A model generated the notes under the pieces. The model was not told the origin of the DNA, did not search any database, and saw nothing but the letters and a program-made list of their open reading frames with translations. Source: Fragilariopsis cylindrus CCMP1102 (Eukaryota > Bacillariophyta > Bacillariophyceae > Bacillariales > Bacillariaceae). Taken from it: a DNA stretch of 64,000 bases. Position 1 is the stretch's first letter. Every line of letters begins with the position of its first letter. Below are positions 46,857 to 56,390 of the stretch, piece after piece. Made by a program: the position numbers and the translations under genes. The stretch covers positions 598,221 through 662,220 of the forward strand of contig FMBT01000299.1 in assembly GCA_900095095.1 (NCBI GenBank), in the 5' to 3' direction.

Positions 46857-48242
46857 TTATGGAGTTTTGGAAACGATGACTGCTCGTTTCAATGTGACAG
46901 TCGTTCCTGCTCCTCCTCCAAAGATCTTTCCTCCGATGCGTTTGTTGCAGACGTCGCGTCTACCGGCTAGTAGGGTAGTATTTTTGACTTCCTCGTAGAA
47001 CTGATCTCTCATGATCCAAGTGTTTCGGACGCGTTGGTGTTTATCCTTCATATCAACGAAATCGTTGATGGTGATGAGCATGAGGATGTCGGGGAGGAAA
47101 AGTGCGTGCTCGTAACAGGTCCCACTGATTTTGGGGACTTTTGCTTCGCATTGCAAGATGATGACACAGTTACTTGGTGGGAGATTCCGTGGATCGCTGT
47201 AGAGACTGCCTCTGATTCCGAGGAGAATGTCATGGAGTTCGAATCCAACCCCATGTGTATCGTAGTGGTCTGCATCGTGGGTTGTGACAGTTTGGAGGTT
47301 CAAACGGTTGACGCGGGTTGCTGGATCGACTAGGTCAGCTTTGCCCTTTGCAATAACTGAGATTTGGTCTGGCGACAAAGTTGTGCCTACGATTTTGGTC
47401 GCCAAGGCGAAAATGCGTTGGAGGCGATTAACGCCGGAGTTGAGTCGTAGCCTGTATCCATGTCCAACGCGAAAAGCGTAGTATCGTTGAAGTGCCTCGA
47501 TGACTTCAGTTGGCTTGAACCACTTGTTGCTACCTTTACCGTGTCGCTTCGTGAGTCCAACCCGTTTTTCTTGACGAATAGGGCGGGCTGAACGATGGTG
47601 TTGTCCCACAGAATCGTCTGAACCGGATGAGACGGACTCAGCTGCGCTGTGGTAGTCGTAGTCCGAGGCGGAATACTCTGGAAAGTTGTTGTTGAGGTTA
47701 CGAGGTGGTACTCTAACGAAAGGGGCCTGATCCTGTCGAGGATGAGCGGCAGGAGTGACGTAACGTGGTGACGCGAATGCCTGGATCTGTTTGAATGCTG
47801 TTTCCATTTGTTCCGGTGTGAGTCCACTGAGTTGAGCCATGGATGCCATGGATTGCTGAGTTGGAACTGGAAACTTTGGACGTTTTGGTGGAGGTGTTGA
47901 TACCATTGTTGCAGAATTGGTTGAATTTGTTGATGATGGTGTAGAAGAAGTGTTTGTGTGAAGCCTCTTTTTTGGATTGTGAGCTTTCAGATTTGTTCTG
48001 ATTATCTGTAGTGGTCGTTTCACGTAGAAATTATTGATTGTTGTTTGTTTTCTCAAAGATGATTTCACTACCGTCGTTGATTCTCGTGTATTCGAAGTGT
48101 CGGTTGTTGTGATTTCCACGTTGGAGTCGTCCGTTTCGGCAGATGAATCTGAAATTGGAGCGACTCCCGCGGAGGCGGGTAGCGATAACGCTGCTGGGGC
48201 TTGTGCTGGTTTAGAAATTGGCGCTGGTTCTTTGTTGTTCAT
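46857..48242 (-). CDS. extra retroelement ORF of unknown function with a PIP-box motif
   Basis: A 461-residue frame follows the recombinase gene, overlapping its end by about 32 bp. The first 210 residues are low-complexity (Pro, Ala, Ser, Thr) and hold QTTINNFY at residues 66-73, an exact Q-x-x-I-x-x-F-Y PCNA-interaction consensus flanked by basic residues (LRK before, VKRP after). A proline- and lysine-rich stretch (PPPKRPKFP) may be a nuclear signal. The C-terminal half looks folded: KWFKPTEVIEALQRYYAFR, then GVNRLQRIFALATKIVG, then FYEEVKNTTLLAGRRDVC. No SGNH hydrolase motif, seen in some Ngaro elements, is found. A recruitment role at replication forks is inferred from the motif only. 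Confidence 0.7.
   Translation of the reverse strand: MNNKEPAPISKPAQAPAALSLPASAGVAPISDSSAETDDSNVEITTTDTSNTRESTTVVKSSLRKQTTINNFYVKRPLQIIRTNLKAHNPKKRLHTNTSSTPSSTNSTNSATMVSTPPPKRPKFPVPTQQSMASMAQLSGLTPEQMETAFKQIQAFASPRYVTPAAHPRQDQAPFVRVPPRNLNNNFPEYSASDYDYHSAAESVSSGSDDSVGQHHRSARPIRQEKRVGLTKRHGKGSNKWFKPTEVIEALQRYYAFRVGHGYRLRLNSGVNRLQRIFALATKIVGTTLSPDQISVIAKGKADLVDPATRVNRLNLQTVTTHDADHYDTHGVGFELHDILLGIRGSLYSDPRNLPPSNCVIILQCEAKVPKISGTCYEHALFLPDILMLITINDFVDMKDKHQRVRNTWIMRDQFYEEVKNTTLLAGRRDVCNKRIGGKIFGGGAGTTVTLKRAVIVSKTP
48024..48047 (-). other. PIP-box coding segment
   Basis: Encodes QTTINNFY, the canonical PCNA-binding peptide pattern, within the extra retroelement ORF. Confidence 0.6.
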
Positions 48243-49496
48243 GGCTATAGGTTTTATGAGCCTGTTGGTAAAACGGTGCTAAGAGTACAAAGTAGGTTGT
48301 ATCAACCAACGTGGAATATCCGTTTTGGTTTTGTTGTGTGATGGTGTAGAAATCGCGTAAAATGTAACCGTTACTAGTTTTGCACCGTTGTTGCGATACG
48401 GAGTTCTGGCGAGTTGATTGGCTCAAACGTGCGTCGTATGTTTTTGAAATTAACGTGCTGGCCATCTGTTTAGATACGCCCCTTGAAAAAGCGGCGATTT
48501 GTTCGTGTATGTATATGAGGAATGTATCGCTGCTCCAGCGTCCCATTTTTTGTATGGTACGATCCGAAATTCCGTTTAGATGCATGGCTGTCGCGCCGCC
48601 GGCTCGCAGGCTATGTGAGCTGACTTCGCTTGGGTGAATGCCTTGTCGATCAAGGCGTAGATGTGTGACTGCTTTTTGTAACGCGCGTGTCATGCACCCA
48701 GTGCGTAGCGCTCGTCCTTTTGGATATTTCTTGTCGAAAAAGGTGCTTATAATTGTAGCGGTATCTGTTGTATGCGCTAATATATGTTTTATTTGACGTA
48801 TTAAGGCATGAACTGGGCAAGGTGGTGTATCTGTTACATCTTGGTGAATTGTTTGTGCTCTTTTGCCATTCTTTTGATTCGAGATATGGAGGGTAGCCTC
48901 TGTTGCTTCACGAAATAAAACGTCGATTGGGAGTGAGTGCGGTAGGATGGTATTGTTGTTCCAAAATGTTACGTCACAGACTCGAAACTGTTTAGTTCGT
49001 CGGCGTTGCTTGGGATCGACGAACGTGTATTCTCCTCCTCGGAGTAGGTAGTGAAAAGCTATGGTGGCCATATTTCCTACTGTTTGTTGCTTGGGTGCAT
49101 TGGACGACAGACCCGAGAGTACTAAGTATGTTGGGACAGATAACGGTATAGCTAATTTCGGTTTTGACGGAGGATCTTCGCGTCGGTAGCTTTCAAGAGC
49201 TGGCCGATTTTTTTCGTATACTTTCCTTGCGACGTGACCAAGGGACTAGGTTCATGGTCCATTTGGAACATCGTGCTGATGGCGCGAAGCGCCACCTCGA
49301 CTGTTTGGGTGCGAACTTGCTGAGTTCGTCTAGAAACGCCTCCGGAACGCACATGGTGGGCGAAGGCAGCCAGCAGTTCGACTCGTTGAGGTGGAGTGAG
49401 AGCACGCATTTTTGGGTCAAGTTTGGGAAAGTTGAGTCCGAGGAAATTGCACCAAGCCGACCAAAAACGCCTTTTTTCGTTGGCAGTTGATTCCAC
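48211..49496 (-). CDS. tyrosine recombinase of the retroelement
   Basis: The catalytic segment (49071-48211) carries the full set of residues: the first Arg in LLRGGEYTF, then HSLRAGG (His-x-x-Arg), Trp in GRWSSD and the nucleophile Tyr in FLIYIHEQ. The N-terminal core-binding domain is at 49496-49152 (RRFWSAWCNFLGLNFPKLDP, and RTQTVEVALRAISTMF), linked by REDPPSKPKLAIPLSVPTY across a one-base frame change at about 49184 (loss of one C in a CC run would explain it). The architecture matches recombinases of DIRS, PAT and Ngaro retrotransposons. It would integrate the circular cDNA. Confidence 0.9.
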
Positions 49497-51379
49497 GATG
49501 CAAGGACGACGGAGCGTTCAACATCTCGGAAGAGATCTTTGATAATAGATTGTCGTGAAATTGGAACAAAGTCCAGAAGTTTCCCTGAGGAGGAGTGAAA
49601 GTTTTTGTAAAATAATCGAGGAATTGTGTAGGGTTAGAAACATGCTGCGTGAAGCGACGTCCGCCATAATATTGTAAATTCCTGAGATGTGGTCGATTGC
49701 GAGTAGACCCGATTGTTGATGCTGGAGTCGAACTGCTAAGGCTCGAAGTATGCGTGAAGCAACCGGTGATGTGCTGGTGCGCATTTTGTATATCCAAGAC
49801 ACTGCTGGTAGATTGTCGCACCAATGGCGATGCTGGAGTGTGTAAGAGTGTCGTTGTCCACGATGCTTCTAGGACGAGCCCGTGGAGCAGGATGCCCATT
49901 AGTTCTAGATCGGAGATGGTTAGGCGGCCTTTTCGATTTGAGGAGGTGACGAGATTGTTTCGAACCTCTGTAGGCCATTCCCAGAACCAAACGATTGGTG
50001 AAATTTGGTTTGTTCCTCCGAACCATACTCCTCCTACGCCCCATTTTGATGCATCGACGAAACCTTGATACGAAGCTTTGTGCAACACTAATTCGTTGAC
50101 GTGTGTAGGGCGTTGTCCTAACTGTCGAATGAGTGCAATCCAATCCCTGAGGCAGAGTCGAATGTCGTCTGTCAATGTTACATGATGTCTGTTGTGTCGT
50201 TCTGCGATGGCGATGGCCTGGTCGAGAGGACCTAGAAGTGGTTTGCCACATGGGATTGCTATCGATGTGAATTGGAGTTTGCCGTGAACTTTTTGGAAGT
50301 CTCGTGTTGGTACTCGTTTGGATTTTCCTCGCAGTATACGCTTGACTTCGGTTCGTATAGTTCTGCCTTTGTTTTCTGGCAGTTCTATAGTTCGTGCGAT
50401 GCCATCGAACAACCATCCTAGGATTTCCTTCCTTATTTCCCAAGTGCCTTCGGCAATGAGTTTTTTAATGGAAACTGGTGGACCCATTGCACTGTTGGTG
50501 ATTTCTGGTGGTGGGAAAACGTCCGTTATTGCGCTGAGGATTGTGCGTGAAAATCGGAGCAGATGATCTTTGTTTGTGCTTTGAATGAGGCCGATGAAAT
50601 CATCGATGTACACTTCGAGAAGGTTGACGAATTGGCGCTTGGAACGTTCTGTTGTTGGTGGAGGGACTGGACTTGGGACGGTGTTCCAATCGATGTCCAT
50701 CATGATGTCCTCCATAGGCTGTGCTGGGACCGGAGTATGGTTGTCGAATTTTTCCTGTGCAATGTCGCGTGCCGTTTCGGTTGCTGCACAGAAAAACGGG
50801 GGTGATTCTCCCCATCCCATTTGTAGGGCCTCCGGTATGACCAACTGGATTGGATCTGATTTTTGACCACCTGGAAGGAGTAAGCGGAAGTTCCAGGCGT
50901 CGTCGCTGTTAAACACACATCCGCCAATACCCGTCTTTGAGGTCGACTTTCGTGAACAGAAATGGTGTTGTGGTGTCGTGCGATGTTGCCATTGCCCAAA
51001 TGATGCGTGGGATGACGTTGCCGGAGTTCGTACATGGCATGCTGTGGGCTAAAGATTTGTCGGAAGTTTCGTTTTACCGATTGTAGCTTTTTGCCGGTTC
51101 AGCGTGATTTGGAATGACAAATCCAGGATCATGCCGGTAAATACGAGACTTGTGCGGTACTGCAGCTATTGGTGAGACCTTTAAGTTAGGAGGGATGTTG
51201 TGTTTGATTTTGTCCCAAGTGACGAGGCGACAGCATCCGTCAGCAACTCTTTCGAGTGCTTCTTTACGACATGCTTCTGCTGCTCCTGGAGCTTCTGCGC
51301 TGGCATGGGCTCCTTTTTTCGATTGCTGCTTCGATTCGTTCGCGAGACCATTGGTCGCCACAGTCAACAGGGCAACCAT
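49417..51379 (-). CDS. reverse transcriptase and RNase H of the retroelement
   Basis: From the 5' side: fingers with LKVSPIAAVPHKSRIYR and ILDLSFQITLN, palm motif A with FTKVDLKDGYWRM, then the stretch DDAWNFRLLLPGG, then MGWGESPPFFCAATET, then motif C YIDDFIGL. The thumb has PPVSIKKL and RKEILGWLFDGIARTI. RNase H begins at GFVDASKWGVGGVWF, with SDLELMGILLHGL and, in a shifted frame, HISGIYNIMADVASRS. Frame breaks are at about 51134 (GG), 51052 (T run), 50912 (TTT) and 49823 (TT); each is one base in a short run, and each lies between blocks that align without gaps. The gene could be intact in the cell. Confidence 0.88.
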
Positions 51380-51875
51380 CGACTGCGTATCGGAGGAGGT
51401 CTGGACCTGCAGGGTGTGTTAAAACTTCATGACGCGGGAGCATGAGCCCCTTAAATTTGGTAACTTACTTTGTATTGGCGTGTGCCGGGTGGTTCAGTCG
51501 TTGATGGTCCTCCTCCTCGTGGCCGCAGGGGTGGAGGTGTTGCAGGTAGCTGCGCTGGTGTAGGCGTAGGTGGTGCTGTCGTAAGCTGTGAAACATGTAT
51601 TGCTCGATGGCGTGCGTGGTCTATGATTTCCTGAGTGGAAGAGTTTCGTGTGGCAGCTAGTCGATTGAGTTGTTCGTTTTCCTCGAAGCCCGTTGTTCGG
51701 AATTGCAGGAGATGTAGCGAGTGTTGTGCTGATGTGAGTATCTCTGACTGTTGCTAACCCGAGGTGCCGCTGGCCTATGTTCTAGGTTAGGGCGTCTTTG
51801 TTATAGAGCGTGAAGCAGAGTAGGAATATAAGAATAGAATAGATTTAGTGATGCAAAAAGTATTTTATAGGTAGT

Positions 51876-52966
51876 TTAGTATAGAAACGTAAAGAGATGT
51901 AAATACACGCGTACGCGTAGAGCAGCAAGATGTGTCTTACTCTGGAAGACCTTTGCGGAGGATGTCTCTGCCGCTGTTTCTGCAAATCCTGTAATTGTTT
52001 GAGGATGATCGCGTTTGCAGGTACTGCGGCAGCTACCTAGTAGTGCCCAGCGGATGCAGGTGGCGGTGTTGAGATTGAGTAGCGTTTGGGAGCGCTGCGT
52101 CGTCAGCAATGTCGCTTGCCTTTCTAAATCTAATATATTAGGCATACGGGCCTTATTGTGTGCCTTTTCCAATCGTTGATAAGCGTGGTCATGCCGTTTC
52201 CCATTTGACGAGTAACAGTGCTAGATTTGTTGGTTGCGTGGCTGGTTGGTGCGCCTTTGCCTGACCTTAACCTTGGGTGTTTTTGGACCAGGGTGTTCCT
52301 GGTGAGAACGTCTTTGTTTGCGCTGGTACGAAGAGCGAAGGACGCGTTTGTGACGTGTTGAGATTGTTGTTTCGGATACCCTCGATGAGGAATTGAAATT
52401 TAAGGTCGGTAACTGTCCTTGGAGTAGTTGGCGTTCGCTTGTAGTTGGCCGAAGAACTGTTCGCTCCGCGTGTGAGCTGGAATAGGCATTCTGCACCGGA
52501 CGGTGGTGCGAAACTGGTTGGTGTTCGTAATGCTGATTTCCCTCATACAGTGCTAGAAGGCTGCCCTGTGCGAGGTTGACATAAGGGCATCTGGGAGCCA
52601 CAAAAAATCATTGACCAATGCGCATGATTCGATGGTAGAGGTGGTGCCGGAATGCGCCATCTGGAATTTTTGGACGCCCGAGCGTGTTTTGTCAATATCC
52701 GAAGTTGTTGGTGAATCGGATTGTTCGTTGATGGATATCTGATGAGACATCATCTCAATTTCCCGGCGATCTCGAGGTACGAATGCCATAGGACCTAATC
52801 CTAATGTTGGTTTGTCGCTTTCTAGGTTCACCGGCTTGAAGCGAAAGTTGATGATGGTCTCGATCAAATCGTCGTGGAGGCAGGTGATAGTTTCGGGTGC
52901 TTGTGTATGAGATGTTGGAACATCTCTTCGTACGACGTGCGTGCGTCGGCTTGTTTTTGCAAGCAT
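51876..52966 (-). CDS. gag/pol linker with a Cys/His zinc-binding motif
   Basis: Three segments in different frames (52966-52553, 52601-52221, 52172-51876). The last contains CIRWALLGSCRSTCKRDH, spacing C-x8-C-x3-C-x3-H, a putative nucleic-acid-binding finger like those preceding RT in similar elements. The middle part is Arg/Gln-rich. The region from 51876 to 51400 is Pro-rich in translation. It may be the C-terminal part of gag or the N terminus of pol. Confidence 0.55.
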
Positions 52967-53008
52967 TGAGTTTAGGCCAAAAGTAATTGTTGTGATTGTT
53001 AAGGTAAT

Positions 53009-54505
53009 CTACGTCGTTTGGATGTACGTTTGCCCATGCAAGGACGCTAAACTGTTGCATGCCAAGAAATTCTTCTTGGTTTCGTCAGTGGCCGATGTAG
53101 TAGGTGAACCGATCATGGCATTGAGAATGTTCCACTGGTTCATTTCTGATGTTGTTGGTGGACGTTGAGTGCACAACTCGCTGAGTTCTTTGAGTTTATC
53201 GGCCGCGCTCGATGACGGACTGGAGCCAAAGGGACTCAGGCTAGAGCTTGCTCTGGTGGAAGTGGTGAAAATGTTCGGTTCACGTGACCTGAAGGTGGAG
53301 GTGCCTGTGCTGTGCCGATTGATAGAAGGTGGTCCCGAGTGAGCTCCCCATGAGTTTCTTGGAGTTTGAGTCCAAGGATGGGTCCCAGAATTGTTGTTGT
53401 AGCTGTTGGAATCCATGGCAGCGTAGTTCGTGCGTGCTGTGAAATGTTCCGACGCTAGTGGAGGGCATTCGAGGTTGTCGCTGGTGTTCCATTGGACGCA
53501 CCTGTTTGGGTAGCGTCCCTGAGAACGTTGCTCGTTGTAAGGAGACGTGGTACTTGGTCGGCGGGTGTGTTGCCGGTCCTGATTGTTGCGACTTGCGTAT
53601 GCCGGAGTGACGTCTTCGATGTCGGAGTCGTCGTCTGCTGGCTGTGGTGGACGTTCAGTTTGAGCTTGTGGACGGTCCTCAGTAACGGCGGCGTTATCTG
53701 GCTCCATTCGGATGATTGGGTTGAATTCCTTTAAGAGTGCAGCGACAAAGACGTCGTGAGCATCATCTTCATCGACGAAGGCATCAGAGATGTCTCGGTA
53801 CTTCTGGTATGCGATTGGATCGGCAAACTGTGGCAGAATAGTAGGAGAGAGTTCGATTGCACTTCGAATTGTGAGTGAGCTGGTTTTAAGGCAAGCTGCC
53901 TTTGCCCAAGCTTGGATCATGCGGACATTGCCGTCCTTGATATCCTTCAGGGCATGGTAGAATTCATGAGGATGGCGAGGGGTGGCGTCCTCGTTGAAAG
54001 CGAAATGCAAGTACTCCGTTCGGAGTGGGGCAATGCGAAGACCACGGCGGAGGCCGTTGGCGCATGATGTAGGGACAAAAAGTTTTGTGTCTTTTTGGGT
54101 GCTGACTTTTGCTAACTTCATAGGGATTTGCATCAGGTCGTCGGTGGTGAATTCGACGAGTTTCGGAGTGGACTCGAGAGTGATGGCGTAACGTTTGTCA
54201 CCTTCAACTCCTACGATCATCATCGCTGTTACCACTCCTGGTTCGTGTTGGAGCATAGCAACGCAAATGGATCCGGTGTTCCACCAAGCATCCGAGACGG
54301 GGAAATGTTCCGAGTTTGTTTCGAACGACGCTGTGTTGAACAACGCTGTGTCCTGTGCTGGGCGATGTGCCTCAGACAAAAGGAGGGATGCAAGTGTGTT
54401 TTGAAGAGACATGATTGCTAAGAAAACGTTGATGTTGTTTGAGTTGCAAAGAAGGTTTTGATTTGAAGTCAAGTTTGTTTTGTGACTAGAAGGAGACCGG
54501 AACAT
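53009..54505 (-). CDS. gag-like protein of the retroelement
   Basis: A 498-residue frame starting about 1.35 kb from the 5' end. The N-terminal 290 residues look globular (VVTAMMIVGVEGDKRYAITL, IQAWAKAACLKTSSLTIRS, FVDEDDAHDVFVAALLKEFN). The rest is low-complexity, Ser/Asn/Arg/Gln-rich. There is no recognised domain; the position and composition fit a structural protein. The same start codon begins at the last base of the window in copy 2. The start might instead be the internal Met about 31 codons in (MSLQNTLASLLL). Confidence 0.65.
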   Translation of the reverse strand: MFRSPSSHKTNLTSNQNLLCNSNNINVFLAIMSLQNTLASLLLSEAHRPAQDTALFNTASFETNSEHFPVSDAWWNTGSICVAMLQHEPGVVTAMMIVGVEGDKRYAITLESTPKLVEFTTDDLMQIPMKLAKVSTQKDTKLFVPTSCANGLRRGLRIAPLRTEYLHFAFNEDATPRHPHEFYHALKDIKDGNVRMIQAWAKAACLKTSSLTIRSAIELSPTILPQFADPIAYQKYRDISDAFVDEDDAHDVFVAALLKEFNPIIRMEPDNAAVTEDRPQAQTERPPQPADDDSDIEDVTPAYASRNNQDRQHTRRPSTTSPYNEQRSQGRYPNRCVQWNTSDNLECPPLASEHFTARTNYAAMDSNSYNNNSGTHPWTQTPRNSWGAHSGPPSINRHSTGTSTFRSREPNIFTTSTRASSSLSPFGSSPSSSAADKLKELSELCTQRPPTTSEMNQWNILNAMIGSPTTSATDETKKNFLACNSLASLHGQTYIQTT

Positions 54506-55679
54506 TTAATAGGTTTGAAATGAACGACGGAAATGCTATGAAAGTCGTGTAGATTAACGTAATACAAGTAAAATTTCGGTGGAATACTAGAGTGTAAAAG
54601 AATATTTTAAGTAAATCTTTGTCAAATGTTGTTCATTTGAGCGTTAGGGCAAGGAAATATAGCTCTAACGGAAGCGTTGGTTCCGTTTGCGTGATCTAAT
54701 GCGTTTGACGCTACCGTTGGTTCGTATGTAACCTGTGACGGAGTCGAGAGTGCACAGAAAAGGTGCTCGTTCCCTATATGGTTGTCGCAAATGTTGTTGC
54801 AATGTTGTTGTACTTAGAACATTCGTGAATTTGAAATAAGCGGCATATAAGGATTCACTCCGGCGTTGAATTTGTACGGTGGCGTTGAATTTATCGTACG
54901 CTGGTGTCGAGCGTTGGAATGGAAGTTTGATTCCGGCATTGTCTCTTTCCCGTGGTAGCAGGTGGAGAAACCACATGTGATTTGTGAGCGAAAAGGTGTT
55001 TCGCGTTTTGCCTTATCATGTTAAAAGGTGATCGTAACGATGAGTTGTGCCTGACGGCGTGTGGCGAGCCAACCGTAAATGATAAAAGGTATGAGTGGCT
55101 GGCGCGTGCTGATAGTGTTTATAGCCCGTAGTGCCGGCTGTTTTGAAGGTTCGTCGACGTATGCGTCGAGATCCCTAAAGCGCGCTTGTGTGCGGTGGTG
55201 TTTCCGTTGTTCCTCGTATCGTGGTAGTAAAGTGAAAGTGAAAACTAAAAATGACGTGCCGGTGGCAGTCCTTAAGTGCAATTGGCTGGTTTTTGGTGAC
55301 GTGAGCGCGGCGTGCGCTGTCACAAAAATTTGGACCGAATCGTATTTGTTTACTGCTTTTGCATTGTGATTGATGCGAGAGCTGATGGTGTCGTTGCACC
55401 TTTGGTTGTCCTCTCGGTGTGTACCGGTGTGAGGATTATGAGACCGGAGGTCGATTCTTGAACAAGACGATGGCAGACCGTTGCTCCGCTGTGGAGTGTG
55501 GTGCTATGGCGCTGTCGTTGTTCAAATGTTTGTGTTGTACTGTCTACAACCCACCCAAGTATTGATTTTCGCGTCGTCGTGGCTCTGGTGTCGAGTTTTT
55601 TGACGGAAATTGGTGGTTCCATTGATCTGTGTCCTGTTGTGAAGTGTGTGTTGATACTCTTACTGTTGGTGTAGCCCAA
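54506..55679 (-). other. retroelement 5' leader with three short conserved frames
   Basis: About 1.17 kb between A1 and gag. Frames at 55679-55350 (109 codons), 55323-55021 (100 codons) and 54976-54665 (103 codons) recur in copy 2. The first includes a stretch resembling an RT thumb: MEPPISVKKL then RKSILGWVVD. The two copies differ mainly in run lengths (for example TTTT versus TTT before GTGCACTC). It may be an untranslated leader with residual coding similarity, or short ORFs. Confidence 0.55.
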
Positions 55680-55857
55680 GAAAGCATATACAGTAAGGTT
55701 ACTTCAGTCGAGTCTTTTCGACGACATAGGTCAAATCTGACAAAGAATGAGAGTGTAATAGGTGTATACTATTTCACTCTGCCTCCGCCTTCCTTGCGCG
55801 TAGGTTGTACGCGCAGGAGGCGAATTCATCACTGCACTTGCTGGACCTGCGTGTCAA
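55680..55857 (-). repeat. split direct repeat A1 (5' end of copy 1)
   Basis: 178 bp matching A2. The outermost minus-strand bases are TTGACACGCAGG. It is followed outward by AGTTGAGAATAA. Confidence 0.95.
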
Positions 55858-56390
55858 AGTTGAGAATAATTTGTCGAAGATTGTGCGCGATGAGTCACGA
55901 TTTTTAAGAAGGCGACTGGAAATAGAGAACTATTTTGTTGTTGCTGTTAATTTTTGTTGTTGTTGAAAAAAATTGTGCGAAAGAAGATTTAGAAGATGAG
56001 AAGATGTTGGTGGTTGATGAAAACTAAAAAGAAATATGGCATAGCAGAAAAATTGACTGGAAGAACAAAATACATCTCTCATCTACGAAATACTCTTGCC
56101 GATAGCTCAATTTTTTGATCGCTTGTGTGAGGTGCACTTATATCTATATATATCATATTTTTTATATAATATTCCATTGTACGTAGTTTACTGCTACTAT
56201 CAGTGAGCTATTGTCAGTATAGAAGCTGTTCATACCAGTAAAAATGTGTGTGACTTATATTTTGAATCACCTGAGAGGTAAAGGTATTAGAAAATTATTA
56301 GCTAGTATTCTAGTATCTCTACTTTTCCTACATTTGTAGGAGCGAATCCTTCAAGAAGTACTCTTCAGTGCCTTGTTTTTGAATCATATA
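55858..56390. other. spacer between the retroelement and the Gln-rich gene
   Basis: 533 bp, AT-rich. It forms the junction of the element's 5' end with host DNA and the 3' flank of the next gene. Nothing else is recognised. Confidence 0.4.

Larger units (their letters stand above)
45565..55857 (-). mobile_element. DIRS-order tyrosine-recombinase retrotransposon with split direct repeats, copy 1
   Basis: Along the minus strand the order is A1 (55857-55680), leader, gag, Cys/His motif, RT and RNase H, tyrosine recombinase, an extra ORF, then B1 (46360-46063), A2 (46062-45885), a 22-bp spacer and B2 (45862-45565). A1/A2 are 178 bp each and B1/B2 298 bp each, apparently identical. This A-ORFs-B-A-B plan is the split-direct-repeat form known from PAT and Ngaro elements. 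Such elements integrate through a circular DNA intermediate by tyrosine recombinase, without an integrase and without target-site duplication. None is evident at the ends (GGGGAG before B2 and AGTTGAG after A1). At 10.3 kb it is about twice the usual DIRS size. Internal frame breaks fall mostly in homopolymers. Confidence 0.93.

Noticed and set aside
49417-51379. Calling the retroelement RT a dead pseudogene
   Set aside because: All breaks are single bases in runs, like those in essential host genes in the same window, so decay is not shown.
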